NCBI GenBank assembly: GCA_945862315.1
Contig: CAMAXW010000025.1
Coordinates: 1 to 47,574, forward strand
Direction of reading: 5' to 3'
Source: Klebsiella pneumoniae
GTDB taxonomy: Bacteria > Pseudomonadota > Gammaproteobacteria > Ga0077536
DNA length: 47,574 nucleotides
Shown here: positions 1 through 8,050 of the stretch, piece after piece
How positions within the stretch are numbered: position 1 is the first letter of the stretch
How the letters are laid out: every line of letters starts with the position of its first letter
Made by a program: the position numbers and the translations under genes
The notes under the pieces: model-generated
What the model saw: only the letters and a program-made list of their open reading frames with translations
Database searches by the model: none
Told to the model about the DNA's origin: nothing

Positions 1-1118
1 TTCACATCCTGACCCCCGCGCTTGATGAGACGAATTTCATCATCGCTAAGGGAGTTCATCATTTTCGCCAAGGCCGGATTGTTCTCCACCCAGTGCTCAC
101 GCTGGCGATCGCCAGGCAACACGGAGTAATACTGGTAATCGCCGTCCACCGCGTCTTCCATGCGCCGCCGGAGTACGCCCTCGGTATCTTGGGCGAGCAG
201 CAGATCCCAGCCGCTGCCCCAAATCACTTTGATGACGTTCCAGTCGGCGCCACGGAAACGTCGCTCGAGTTCTTGGATAATTTTGCCGTTGCCGCGCACC
301 GGCCCATCCAGCCGTTGGAGGTTGCAGTTAACCACCAGCACGAGGTTGTCCAAGCGTTCGCGCGCGGCAATGCTCACCGTGCCCAAGACCTCGGGCTCGT
401 CGGCCTCGCCATCGCCAATAAAGCACCAAACTTTGCCGCCGTTGCGCGGCTTAAGACCGCGGTTTTCGAGATATTTAGCAAACCGGGCCTGATAAATCGC
501 CGAAGGCGTCGACAACCCCATGGAGGCGCAGGGGATCTGCCAAAAGTCCGGCATCAGCCGGGGATGAGGATAGGAACTCAAGCCACCACCGGGTTGGCGT
601 TGGCGTCGAAAATTAGCCAGCTGGGTGGCCTCTAAGCGCCCTTCCAAAAACGCCCGAGCGTAAATGCCCGGCGCCGCATGCGGCTGAGGAATCACGAGAT
701 CCCCGCCATAGTCGGCGGTGCGTCCGCGAAAAAAATGATTAAAACCCACCTCCAGCAAGGTCGCCGCGGACGCGTAGGTGGCGATGTGTCCGCCCACCCC
801 CTCGCCGGTATCTGCCGCCTGCAACACCATGGCCATGGCGTTCCAGCGAATCATGTTTTCTAGCGCCCGCTCCATCTCGATATCGCCGGGGTAGGGGGGC
901 TGTTCCAACACCGGCAGGGTGTTGACGTAGGGGGTATTGAGCGTGGCCTCATTGAGCTTCACGCCCAGACTCAAGGCCCGTTCCTGGACAATTCGCACAA
1001 TTTCCCGGATGCCGGGTGCACCGTATTCCGCATGGATTTCGTCGAGGGCTTCGGTCCAGTCCGGTTTTTCGGCGGCGATAAATTCGGCCGTTTGGGCCAG
1101 TAATTCTGCGGCGGTCAT
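1..1118 (-). CDS. aceE: Pyruvate dehydrogenase E1 component, homodimeric type (N-terminal part, cut by window edge)
   Basis: This is the thiamine-diphosphate-dependent E1 subunit that decarboxylates pyruvate and acetylates the lipoyl groups of E2. The minus-strand frame is open from an ATG at 1118 to the window edge, giving 372 codons of a protein normally near 890. Translation gives hallmark AceE segments: INTLP-like 'VNTLPVLEQPPYPGD' (about 66-79), 'RWNAMAMVL' (91-99), 'SSYPHPRLMPDFWQ' (181-194), and the ThDP/Mg motif from GDGEAD (235-240) to NCNLQRLDGPV (264-274). These match the single-chain E. coli-type enzyme rather than the alpha/beta type. The ATG at 1118 gives an N-terminus of the expected length. 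It diverges from the Lrp-type regulator, with about 126 bases between the two starts, so joint control is plausible. No frameshift was seen in the visible part. Confidence 0.95.
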   Translation of the reverse strand, partial: MTAAELLAQTAEFIAAEKPDWTEALDEIHAEYGAPGIREIVRIVQERALSLGVKLNEATLNTPYVNTLPVLEQPPYPGDIEMERALENMIRWNAMAMVLQAADTGEGVGGHIATYASAATLLEVGFNHFFRGRTADYGGDLVIPQPHAAPGIYARAFLEGRLEATQLANFRRQRQPGGGLSSYPHPRLMPDFWQIPCASMGLSTPSAIYQARFAKYLENRGLKPRNGGKVWCFIGDGEADEPEVLGTVSIAARERLDNLVLVVNCNLQRLDGPVRGNGKIIQELERRFRGADWNVIKVIWGSGWDLLLAQDTEGVLRRRMEDAVDGDYQYYSVLPGDRQREHWVENNPALAKMMNSLSDDEIRLIKRGGQDV

Positions 1119-1244
1119 GGCTCGGTACCAGCGGCTAGGGGTTTTTAGTATACGAATAGCTCGCCGCAATGAATGACCTAAGACACCGCTTAATGGGACT
1201 ATTGCGCAATGAATAACCCTAATCGCGTCATTTAAGGACTCTAA
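1119..1244. promoter_or_regulatory. Divergent aceE / Lrp-type regulator intergenic region with repeated operator-like sites
   Basis: The region contains a direct repeat, GCAATGAATGACC at about 1166-1178 and GCAATGAATAACC at about 1206-1218 (12 of 13 identical, start-to-start 40 bp, close to four helical turns). The second copy overlaps a perfect palindrome, ATTGCGCAAT (1201-1210). A Shine-Dalgarno AAGGA (1234-1238) precedes the regulator ATG at 1245. Helically phased multiple sites are typical of Lrp/AsnC octamers, so autoregulation and control of aceE is a reasonable inference but is unproven. Confidence 0.4.
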
Positions 1245-1718
1245 ATGCCAACCCCGAGTATCGACCGCACGGACTATCGAATTTTGCATCAACTCCAGAA
1301 TAACGGCCGGCTAACCAATTTGGAGTTGGCTGAGCGAGTGGGACTGTCGCCGTCGCCGTGTTTGCGGCGGGTACGGGTGCTGGAGGAGTCGGGGATTATT
1401 CGCCGCTATGTGGCGATCGTCGATGCGAAGGCGGTGGGTTTGCCCATCAGCGCGTTTATCAATGTGTCGCTGCGCTCGCAGGAACTGGATTCCTTGGAAG
1501 CCTTTCAGCAGCGCGTGGCGTCGTTCCCGGAAATTATGGAGTGCTACTTAATGACCGGCAGTTCTGACTATTTGCTGCGCGTGGTGGTGCCTAGCTTGGA
1601 AGCTTATGAGCGGTTTTTGGTGGACAAACTCACGCGTGTGCCCGGCATTTCGAGTATTCAGACGAGCTTTGCGCTGAAGCCCGTGGTGTCGCGCACGGAA
1701 CTACCGCTGGGCGAGTAA
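1245..1718 (+). CDS. Lrp/AsnC family transcriptional regulator
   Basis: A 157-residue DNA-binding regulator of the feast/famine family. The N-terminal winged helix-turn-helix covers about residues 5-60 (DRTDYRILHQLQ, then ELAERVGLSPSPCLRRVRVLEESG with the recognition helix around SPSPCLRRV). A C-terminal RAM (ligand-binding and oligomerisation) domain covers about 65-150, including 'MECYLMTGSSDYLLRVV'. Length and layout are standard for the family. AAGGA at 1234-1238, six bases before the ATG, supports the start. It is divergent from aceE and convergent with the carbonic anhydrase gene. Family members bind amino acids or related small molecules; the ligand cannot be read from sequence. Position suggests it controls pyruvate dehydrogenase and itself, which is inference. 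Confidence 0.92.
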   Translation: MPTPSIDRTDYRILHQLQNNGRLTNLELAERVGLSPSPCLRRVRVLEESGIIRRYVAIVDAKAVGLPISAFINVSLRSQELDSLEAFQQRVASFPEIMECYLMTGSSDYLLRVVVPSLEAYERFLVDKLTRVPGISSIQTSFALKPVVSRTELPLGE

Positions 1719-1746
1719 GCCCACCTTGGGTGCCCGTCAAATTGCG

Positions 1747-1796
1747 CATAATGTGTATTATGTTAAATAACCGAACGCCGGTAGCGAAAGCCGGCG
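1747..1796. terminator. Two inverted repeats between convergent genes, possible bidirectional termination region
   Basis: Between the convergent regulator and carbonic anhydrase genes lie CATAAT-GTGT-ATTATG (1747-1762) and CGCCGG-N9-CCGGCG (1776-1781 with 1791-1796). Neither is followed by a clear T-run, so termination is a guess from position. The AT-rich repeat is preceded by ATTGCGCA (1741-1748), which resembles the palindrome upstream of the regulator, so a protein-binding role is an alternative. Confidence 0.3.
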
Positions 1797-1803
1797 CTAG
1801 GCG

Positions 1804-2451
1804 CTACGGCGTCCCCAACTTCTTACAGTCTTCACCATGCAGCGTGACCTCAAGGTCGCGTAGTAATCCGTCCCCCACCCCGTAGCACAAGCCGTGGACC
1901 GCCAAGACCTGACCCCGGTGCCAGGCATCTTGGACGATGGTCGTATTGGAGACGTTTTGGACCTGCCGAATGACGTTCAATTCGCAGAGCCGCTCACTCA
2001 GCTTATCGCCATCTAATTTGGCTAATTCGTCGGCATGGGACTCGGCGAGCTCACGAATGGGTCGCAACCAGTTGGAGATGAGACCGCGCGAACGCGGCTC
2101 CATGGCGGTCAACACGCCGCCACAACCATAGTGGCCGCACACAATGACATCACTCACGTGCAGCACCTCCACGGCGTACTGCAGCACCGACAGGCAGTTC
2201 ATGTCCGAGTGCAGCACGAGGTTGGCCACATTGCGATGGACGAAAACCTCACCAGGATCTAGCCCAATAATTTCATTCGCCGGCACGCGGCTGTCGGAGC
2301 AGCCTATCCACAGATAGGCCGGGGCCTGCTGCGAGGCTAGGCGAGAAAAAAACTTGGGATCCTGGCGTATGCGCGAAGCCGACCAGAGCCGGTTATTGGC
2401 AAATAAGCTGGCGAGATGCCGGTCTTCCGGGCGGTGATTTTTCTCGTACAT
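1804..2451 (-). CDS. can: Beta-class carbonic anhydrase
   Basis: This enzyme reversibly hydrates CO2 to bicarbonate in the cytoplasm and supplies carboxylation reactions. The 215-residue protein has all zinc-site signatures: CSDSR at 51-55 (zinc ligand Cys51 and the Asp53/Arg55 dyad) and HYGCGG at 107-112 (ligands His107 and Cys110). It also has the 'GEVFVHRNVAN' segment (67-77) typical of the bacterial can/cynT family. Length is normal for the family. The ATG at 2451 starts the usual N-terminal helix region. The gene lies 75 bases downstream of an outer-membrane protein gene on the same strand, so cotranscription is possible. It is convergent with the Lrp-type gene. Confidence 0.95.
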   Translation of the reverse strand: MYEKNHRPEDRHLASLFANNRLWSASRIRQDPKFFSRLASQQAPAYLWIGCSDSRVPANEIIGLDPGEVFVHRNVANLVLHSDMNCLSVLQYAVEVLHVSDVIVCGHYGCGGVLTAMEPRSRGLISNWLRPIRELAESHADELAKLDGDKLSERLCELNVIRQVQNVSNTTIVQDAWHRGQVLAVHGLCYGVGDGLLRDLEVTLHGEDCKKLGTP

Positions 2452-2526
2452 AAACCGGCCTCGCGTGCTGCTAAGCAGTAAAGATTAACGGGGTTCGGCA
2501 CCGCAGGGAACCTTTGTCCTGCCAGA

Positions 2527-3729
2527 TCAAAAGAAACGGCTGCATTCCACCCCTAAATAATCGTCCCGATCCAGATAAAACAGTGGATCGGCCGGGGTGT
2601 GGCTACCGAAAAGCCGTAACTCTAACGTGGCCCGCCAGCGGTCGCCCAGACGCCGCTCTACCTCTAGGTTAAAAAAATGTCCGGCGCCGTAGAGATCTAC
2701 CAGCTCACCGACCAGCACCGAAGATCCCGCGGCATCGTTCAGCACCAACCGCAGCCCGGTGAATACATCCCGATTAAACGGCGTGGTCGCCAGCGCCCCT
2801 CGTTGGTCGTAGTGCAGTTCGAGGATCAGCCCCAAATCGATGGCCGTATCCCCTACTCCCACCCACGTGTACTCACTGCCCGCCACCGCCGCCGCATACC
2901 CCGTACCAAAGCCCGTGCGATGCAGCGCCTCGAGCTTGAACAACCAACTATTCCAAGCCCACAACGCGTCCAGCCCGGTTTGATCAATTTGTGGATAGAT
3001 GGGCTGCAAGGCATGGACCCGCCCGTCCCTCACCAGCAAGCCAAATTCTGGCTCGCGGCTGGTGCCTTTAAATTGGTAGATGTTGAAGTCCACCGCACTC
3101 GTGCTCAGTGAATACCGCACCGCAAAATCGACGTGGTGTTCACCCGCGGCAGACTCATAGCTAGGCTGGTTGGTGTCTACGGGTGGGTTGCTGCGCAGGC
3201 GACCGTGGGTACCGGCGAAAGTGCGCTCCCGAAACCACGGCATGACGATAAAATCCAGCGTGCCCCACGGTTTGATGAGCGCCAGCATCGCCATGGGCTG
3301 ACCTAGTTTTTGCTCGCCATCCGGATTTTCCACCAGATCGGTCTGGTTGATGATGTCCACCAGATGGTTCGATTCCACCACGCCCCAAAACACGCGTTGC
3401 ACCCCGAGCGTCAACTCCCAAGCATCACTCACGAGTTGCCAGTTGAGATCGCGAATATCCCAGTGGGTGCGCTGGGTATCAGCGGAATCCAGCCGCACAA
3501 ATGGCGTGAACATGAGCTGGCCCCGCCCTGCGGGCAACTCGAAATGTAGTTCGGGTTGTGCACTCAAAGATCCGTCAACGCTGCGTTGTCCGGGAAATTG
3601 TGCCGACTCCCAAAAGGTGCGCGACTCCACACTCACCGCGCCACGCAGATCAACAGGTGCCGCGGCGAGTGGGCTGGCGCAGAGCAGCAGCGCCAGCCAA
3701 TAGACACCCGGCATCAGCTTAGCTGACAC
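2527..3729 (-). CDS. Outer-membrane beta-barrel protein of unknown function
   Basis: A 400-residue protein with a clear Sec signal peptide (hydrophobic run about 8-20, cleavage near SPLAAAP). The mature part is rich in alternating hydrophobic and aromatic strands and ends in phenylalanine (VECSRFF), as outer-membrane barrels do. Segments such as 'LTLGVQRVFWGVVESNHLVD' recall DUF1302-like or alginate-export-like barrel families, but I cannot assign it firmly. The GTG start at 3729 has AGGGG six bases upstream; an ATG at 3714 would also leave a full signal peptide. It sits between the TPR lipoprotein and carbonic anhydrase genes, so it could be the last member of the EPS block or an independent gene. 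Function unknown. Confidence 0.7.
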   Translation of the reverse strand: MSAKLMPGVYWLALLLCASPLAAAPVDLRGAVSVESRTFWESAQFPGQRSVDGSLSAQPELHFELPAGRGQLMFTPFVRLDSADTQRTHWDIRDLNWQLVSDAWELTLGVQRVFWGVVESNHLVDIINQTDLVENPDGEQKLGQPMAMLALIKPWGTLDFIVMPWFRERTFAGTHGRLRSNPPVDTNQPSYESAAGEHHVDFAVRYSLSTSAVDFNIYQFKGTSREPEFGLLVRDGRVHALQPIYPQIDQTGLDALWAWNSWLFKLEALHRTGFGTGYAAAVAGSEYTWVGVGDTAIDLGLILELHYDQRGALATTPFNRDVFTGLRLVLNDAAGSSVLVGELVDLYGAGHFFNLEVERRLGDRWRATLELRLFGSHTPADPLFYLDRDDYLGVECSRFF

Positions 3730-3796
3730 GCACGGCCCCTATGCCGCAACCGGAGGTGAGCTCGCAGGCCGTCCCGGCTTGCGCCACCATCCCAGT

Positions 3797-3810
3797 ACCC
3801 AAGCTTGGGT
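3797..3810. other. 14-bp perfect palindrome ACCCAAGCTTGGGT
   Basis: It lies in the 125-base gap between the TPR lipoprotein stop and the outer-membrane protein start, about 70 bases upstream of the latter. It could be an operator or a small hairpin. A few palindromes of this length are expected by chance in a window of this size. Confidence 0.25.
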
Positions 3811-3854
3811 GTGCTGGAGATGCCAGACGCGACAGGCGCAAATATCGCCCTGCG

Positions 3855-6245
3855 TTAGAGTTTTTCCAGCGCCTTCCTAGCCTCTTCTTTACCGTAAAAA
3901 TTAAGTTCACCCTCCAACGCCTCTTTGAGGTTTTTCTTGGCCGGCACCGGCTTGCCCAAGCCCAGATAGGCCATCCCGAGATGATAATGAATGAAGGCTG
4001 CGTCGGGGGCACCCTTCACGGCTTTCTCCAAGAAATCGACTGCGCGCTGAAAATTATGGTTTTTGTACTCGACCCAGCCGATGGTATCCAAATACGCCGC
4101 TTCATCGCTCTCCAGCAGCGCGCGCGTCAGCGCTAGCGCGCGTTTCTGACTGGCCTCGTCGGTTTTATATTCAGCCAGCAACATCGCCAGATTATTGGTC
4201 GCGACTAACGACTCTGGTTGGTCTTTGAGCATTTTTTCGTATAGGGCGATCGCTTTATCGAACTGGCCCTCGGCTTCGTAGGAGGTGGCTAAGGCCGCCA
4301 CTAACAGCGCGGAACCTTGCGTTTTCTCAATGCCCAGTTCCAGGGTGGCGACCGCCGCCGCGCCTTGCTCTTGCCCGCGCTGGGCGGCTGCCAGATTGCG
4401 ATAAGGGATCGCCCATTTCTCATTCAGCTTCGTGGCCGCCTCAAAGTATTTTTGGGCCTCTGGATAGCGCTTGGTGCTGAGCGCTAGTTCACCCGCCAGG
4501 TTATAAGCCACAAAGTTTTTCGGGTTTTGTTCTAACGCTTCCTGCAAACGTTTTTCAGCGAGCACCGGTTTCCCCAGCGCCAACTGGCTCTTGATCAATT
4601 GGGAGAGTGGTCCCACGGCGTCAGGGTTAATCACCAAGGCCGATTCAAATTGTTCGATGCTTTCCGGCAGCTTTTTTTGGCCTTGGAATACCAGACCCGC
4701 GTAATAGAAACCTAAGGAGTCTTTCGGCAACACCGCTTTCAGCACGTCGGCCACGGCCATCGCGCGTGGCCAATCTTTCTGTGCCACGAACGCCTTAAAT
4801 TTACTTTCCAGCGCCGCGCGATTCCCGGGCTCAATTTTTAAAATCTCGTCTAGCTGGGTCATGGCAGCGCTGAGATTATTTTGTTGCGCATAGAGGTTGG
4901 CGAGGTCCGCTCTGAGGGCAAGCTCGTTGGGCAGAATTTTCACCGCATCTTGGAGGACTTCAACCGCGAGTTGGGGTTCTTTATTCGCGGTGTGCGCACG
5001 CGACAGCAGGCGAGAAATTTCGATGTTTTGCGGCGCGTCTTTGCGCGCGGAGCGATAGTCCACAATCGCCGCATTGGGATCCCCATTGGCCACTAAGATC
5101 GAGCCACGCAGGATCAAGGCATCCGTCGCACTGGGATTCTCTTTCAGCACCTCATCCACGAGCACCTTGGCCGCCGTGCGGTCGCCCATTCCGGCTAGCA
5201 CCATCGCCTTACGGGTTTTGGCCGCTAGCGCGACTGGGCTCTTGGGGTCTTTTTGGCGCTGGATAATGTCATCGTAGACCTTGTTTGCCGCCTCGGGCTG
5301 CTTCGAGGTTTCATACAGTTTAGCGAGGCCTGAGCGCAAGTCGTTGTTTTCTGGATCGGCCGCGACCATTTTCTCGAGCGCCGCGGTCGCGATTTTTAAA
5401 TCACGGGTGTTGGCTTGGAACTCGATCAAACTCAGACGCGCCTGTGTGGCGTCTTTATCCTCGCCGGAAATTTGCTCAACAGCTAGTTTGAGTACGGCTT
5501 CTGTCGCATCGGTTTTTTTCTGCTGTGAGAGCATTTGGGCCAAGCGCAAGCGGTGGCCTAGGACCTTAGGTTCTTTCTCCACAATTTCTCGGAGCGCTTT
5601 TTCGGCCTCATCGTTGCGACCTAGCTGCGTGTAGACCCGCGCTAGCAGCGCCTGCACCACGACGCTGTCCGGGTTTTTTTCAGCCGCGGTCTGCAGGGTT
5701 CGGATGGCTTCTTCTGGCTGCCCTTGCTGTAGTTTTAGTGACGCCATGAGCGCTGCGGCGTTGACGTTACCCGGCTCACTCGCTAACGCTAATTGAGCGT
5801 CTTTTGCCGCACCTTCCGTATCTTTATTCAGCGCTTTTATGCCACCGCTCAGCACGAGGCCATCGGCGTCTTTCGGGTTGAGTGCCAATAATTTGTCCGA
5901 GAGTTTTTTGGCTTCTTCGGGATTATTGCCTAGCAAATAGAGCTGGCCCATCCGCGCGATCGCTTCACGATGTTTGGGATCGGCCTCGATCACGGCCAGA
6001 TAAAAGCCAGCGGCGCCCCGCCAGTCCTGCAATTTTTCCAAGGTTTGCGCCAGCATAAAACGCGCTGGGACATCTTTGGGATCGATCTGCAAAACGTTAC
6101 GGAACTCGAGCCGGGCCTTATCAAAATTCCCTTCATCGTATAGCGCCTGGCCTTTTTCCATGTAGCTGCTTTTGCGGTCCGCCGCGCCACCACACGCCGT
6201 TAGGGCCAAACACATCACGAGGAGTGCACAAAGTTTAAATCGCAT
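3855..6245 (-). CDS. TPR-repeat lipoprotein, PrsT-like (exosortase/EPS-associated)
   Basis: A 796-residue lipoprotein made almost wholly of tetratricopeptide repeats. The signal peptide ends in the lipobox LTAC with lipidated Cys18. Gly at +2 argues for outer-membrane rather than inner-membrane retention. From about residue 28 to the end, 34-residue helical pairs repeat (for example 'ALYDEGNFDKARLEFRNVL'), so it is probably a protein-interaction scaffold in the periplasm. Large TPR lipoproteins named PrsT are a known component of XrtA/PEP-CTERM EPS loci; order and length fit, although the canonical protein is somewhat longer. The ATG at 6245 gives a textbook signal sequence. The 158 bases upstream separate it from the sugar-phosphate transferase, so it may have its own promoter, but I saw no strong consensus there. 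Partner proteins are unknown. Confidence 0.8.
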   Translation of the reverse strand: MRFKLCALLVMCLALTACGGAADRKSSYMEKGQALYDEGNFDKARLEFRNVLQIDPKDVPARFMLAQTLEKLQDWRGAAGFYLAVIEADPKHREAIARMGQLYLLGNNPEEAKKLSDKLLALNPKDADGLVLSGGIKALNKDTEGAAKDAQLALASEPGNVNAAALMASLKLQQGQPEEAIRTLQTAAEKNPDSVVVQALLARVYTQLGRNDEAEKALREIVEKEPKVLGHRLRLAQMLSQQKKTDATEAVLKLAVEQISGEDKDATQARLSLIEFQANTRDLKIATAALEKMVAADPENNDLRSGLAKLYETSKQPEAANKVYDDIIQRQKDPKSPVALAAKTRKAMVLAGMGDRTAAKVLVDEVLKENPSATDALILRGSILVANGDPNAAIVDYRSARKDAPQNIEISRLLSRAHTANKEPQLAVEVLQDAVKILPNELALRADLANLYAQQNNLSAAMTQLDEILKIEPGNRAALESKFKAFVAQKDWPRAMAVADVLKAVLPKDSLGFYYAGLVFQGQKKLPESIEQFESALVINPDAVGPLSQLIKSQLALGKPVLAEKRLQEALEQNPKNFVAYNLAGELALSTKRYPEAQKYFEAATKLNEKWAIPYRNLAAAQRGQEQGAAAVATLELGIEKTQGSALLVAALATSYEAEGQFDKAIALYEKMLKDQPESLVATNNLAMLLAEYKTDEASQKRALALTRALLESDEAAYLDTIGWVEYKNHNFQRAVDFLEKAVKGAPDAAFIHYHLGMAYLGLGKPVPAKKNLKEALEGELNFYGKEEARKALEKL

Positions 6246-6403
6246 GGTTCATTCCAGATTAGGGTTCGTTTGAGTCAATGATTAACGTGAAATATCGTTC
6301 TAGGCCGACCCAGCAATTCACCATGGCGAGTGCGGTAGGAGACTCTAGGGCGGTCTCACCCAGACGGACATGGCAATGCAGCGCGCAAGAAAGCAACACG
6401 GCG

Positions 6404-8044
6404 CTAGGACTGGATGACGTGGCCAAGAAAAGCGCTTAGCACCACCACGGAGCCGCCGCGAATCCAGAATGCGCGCGCGGCCATTTGGAGGATGATAAGT
6501 TCCAATGCGTAGTACAGGATCACCGACTTCACTGCAATCTGACCCAAGTTAGCATTAGCAATGCCATCCCCTAATAAAGTAGGGAGGCCCAGCACGGCAA
6601 ACAATATCAAAAAATCTAGCGTGGTTAGCGTGAACAGACGCGGCTTGGAAAAGCAATAGGCCAAAATAATCGCCACGATGAGGGTGAGCAAAAACCAGTA
6701 CTCGCCCACGCTGGCGGACTCAGAATAGCGGCCATTGAGAGCCGCATGATAAACAATGGCGCTGATTCCTGCGCACAGTACCAGCCGTTCGAGCACATGA
6801 AACGAGGGGTTTGCGCGCAACCTGTACCACAGGATTAGGCTGAGAGCCCACAAGCAGTAGCCGATGGCTTGCGGAAACTCTGGCAACGCTTGGATATGAA
6901 AGCTAGCCCACACCAAATAGAGCGGCACAGCAGCGCTCAGTAAGCCGAGTGGGTAGCGACTAAAAACGTCGGTATGCTGGAGTCGCCCAAGCAGCGCGCC
7001 CAAGCGCGACACACCTGCTCCCGGCGGCCTTGGCTGCGCCCGGATCGGCCGGGCAGTTAGGTGGCGAAGCACCAACAGACTGAGCAATATGATGGCGCCA
7101 AACGCCAGCAAATTGCCCCACGTAGGCTGATCCCGCAGCAGCACGCCGGCACAGACCATCAGCGCCTGAACCACATAAATGCAGAGCACAGCTTCGTAGT
7201 GGTCTAAACCGAGCGCCAGCAGTTTGTGATGCAGGTGGTTTTTGTCAGCACGGAAAGGCGAGACGCCCGCGCGCACCCGTTGGAACATCACGGTCAGCGT
7301 GTCCAAGATGGGCACGCCCAGCAGCAACAATGGTGCGCCTAGGCTTAGCCGAGACTCACCATGGCCAACGGCGAGAATGACGAATATTCCCAAGGAAAAT
7401 CCTAAAAACTGACTGCCGCTATCGCCCATAAAAATAATGGCCGGATGGGTGTTGAAGCGTAAAAAACCCACCAAACAGCCTAAGACAGCTAGCGCCATGA
7501 GGAGAACGACCGCATTCTCACCCATCTGCGCCAACACCGCGATTGCGATCAAACTGATAAAAGTGACGCCCGCGGCCAAGCCATCCAAGCCGTCAGCGAG
7601 GTTGATCGCATTGGTGATCCCCAGCAGTGCAAAGACGGTAAGCGGTAGAGCTACCCAGTGAGCAATGAAGGTAGAGTCGCCGCTCGGGAATATTTGAATA
7701 GAGAGGCCGCCACCCACGACAACGATGATGATAGCGAGAAATTGGCCCAGAAATTTCAGCCGGTAATTGAGATCCCGACGGTCGTCCCAGAGCGAAAACC
7801 CCCCCAAGACCAACACGCCAAGCACGTAGCTGATCACCATGCGAGTGTGTGGAGCCCACACGAGAATTGGCAAAATAGCTCCAACGAGCATCGCCACCCC
7901 ACCCACCCGGGGAACGGGGCGAGCGTGAACTTTGCGCGCGTTAGGCAGGTCTATCAGTGAGAATTTTTCCGCGCGTTTACTTAACGGTGGAATCAGCACC
8001 ATGGTAAAGAAGATCGACGCGATGAAGGCAAGCGCGGGTAGCAA
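6404..8044 (-). CDS. WecA-like undecaprenyl-phosphate sugar-1-phosphate transferase with extra C-terminal membrane domain
   Basis: This membrane enzyme transfers a HexNAc-1-phosphate from its UDP-sugar to undecaprenyl phosphate and so begins the EPS repeat unit. Family motifs are present: DDRRD (87-91), NAINLADGLDG (145-155), FMGDSGS (205-211) and the histidine motif NHLHHKLL (269-276). Family enzymes are usually about 330-360 residues. This one has 546, and the last roughly 200 residues form several further membrane helices of unknown role. The only start giving the first helix is TTG at 8044; the next ATG (7999) would cut into it. The TTG follows the exosortase stop in the same frame (TAA GCC CAA TTG), with no Shine-Dalgarno visible, so coupled translation is likely. 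Confidence 0.88.
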   Translation of the reverse strand: MLPALAFIASIFFTMVLIPPLSKRAEKFSLIDLPNARKVHARPVPRVGGVAMLVGAILPILVWAPHTRMVISYVLGVLVLGGFSLWDDRRDLNYRLKFLGQFLAIIIVVVGGGLSIQIFPSGDSTFIAHWVALPLTVFALLGITNAINLADGLDGLAAGVTFISLIAIAVLAQMGENAVVLLMALAVLGCLVGFLRFNTHPAIIFMGDSGSQFLGFSLGIFVILAVGHGESRLSLGAPLLLLGVPILDTLTVMFQRVRAGVSPFRADKNHLHHKLLALGLDHYEAVLCIYVVQALMVCAGVLLRDQPTWGNLLAFGAIILLSLLVLRHLTARPIRAQPRPPGAGVSRLGALLGRLQHTDVFSRYPLGLLSAAVPLYLVWASFHIQALPEFPQAIGYCLWALSLILWYRLRANPSFHVLERLVLCAGISAIVYHAALNGRYSESASVGEYWFLLTLIVAIILAYCFSKPRLFTLTTLDFLILFAVLGLPTLLGDGIANANLGQIAVKSVILYYALELIILQMAARAFWIRGGSVVVLSAFLGHVIQS

Positions 8045-8050
8045 TTGGGC

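Noticed and set aside
93-635. Long open frame on the plus strand at the left edge
   Set aside because: It is antisense to aceE, whose minus-strand translation matches the family along its whole length.
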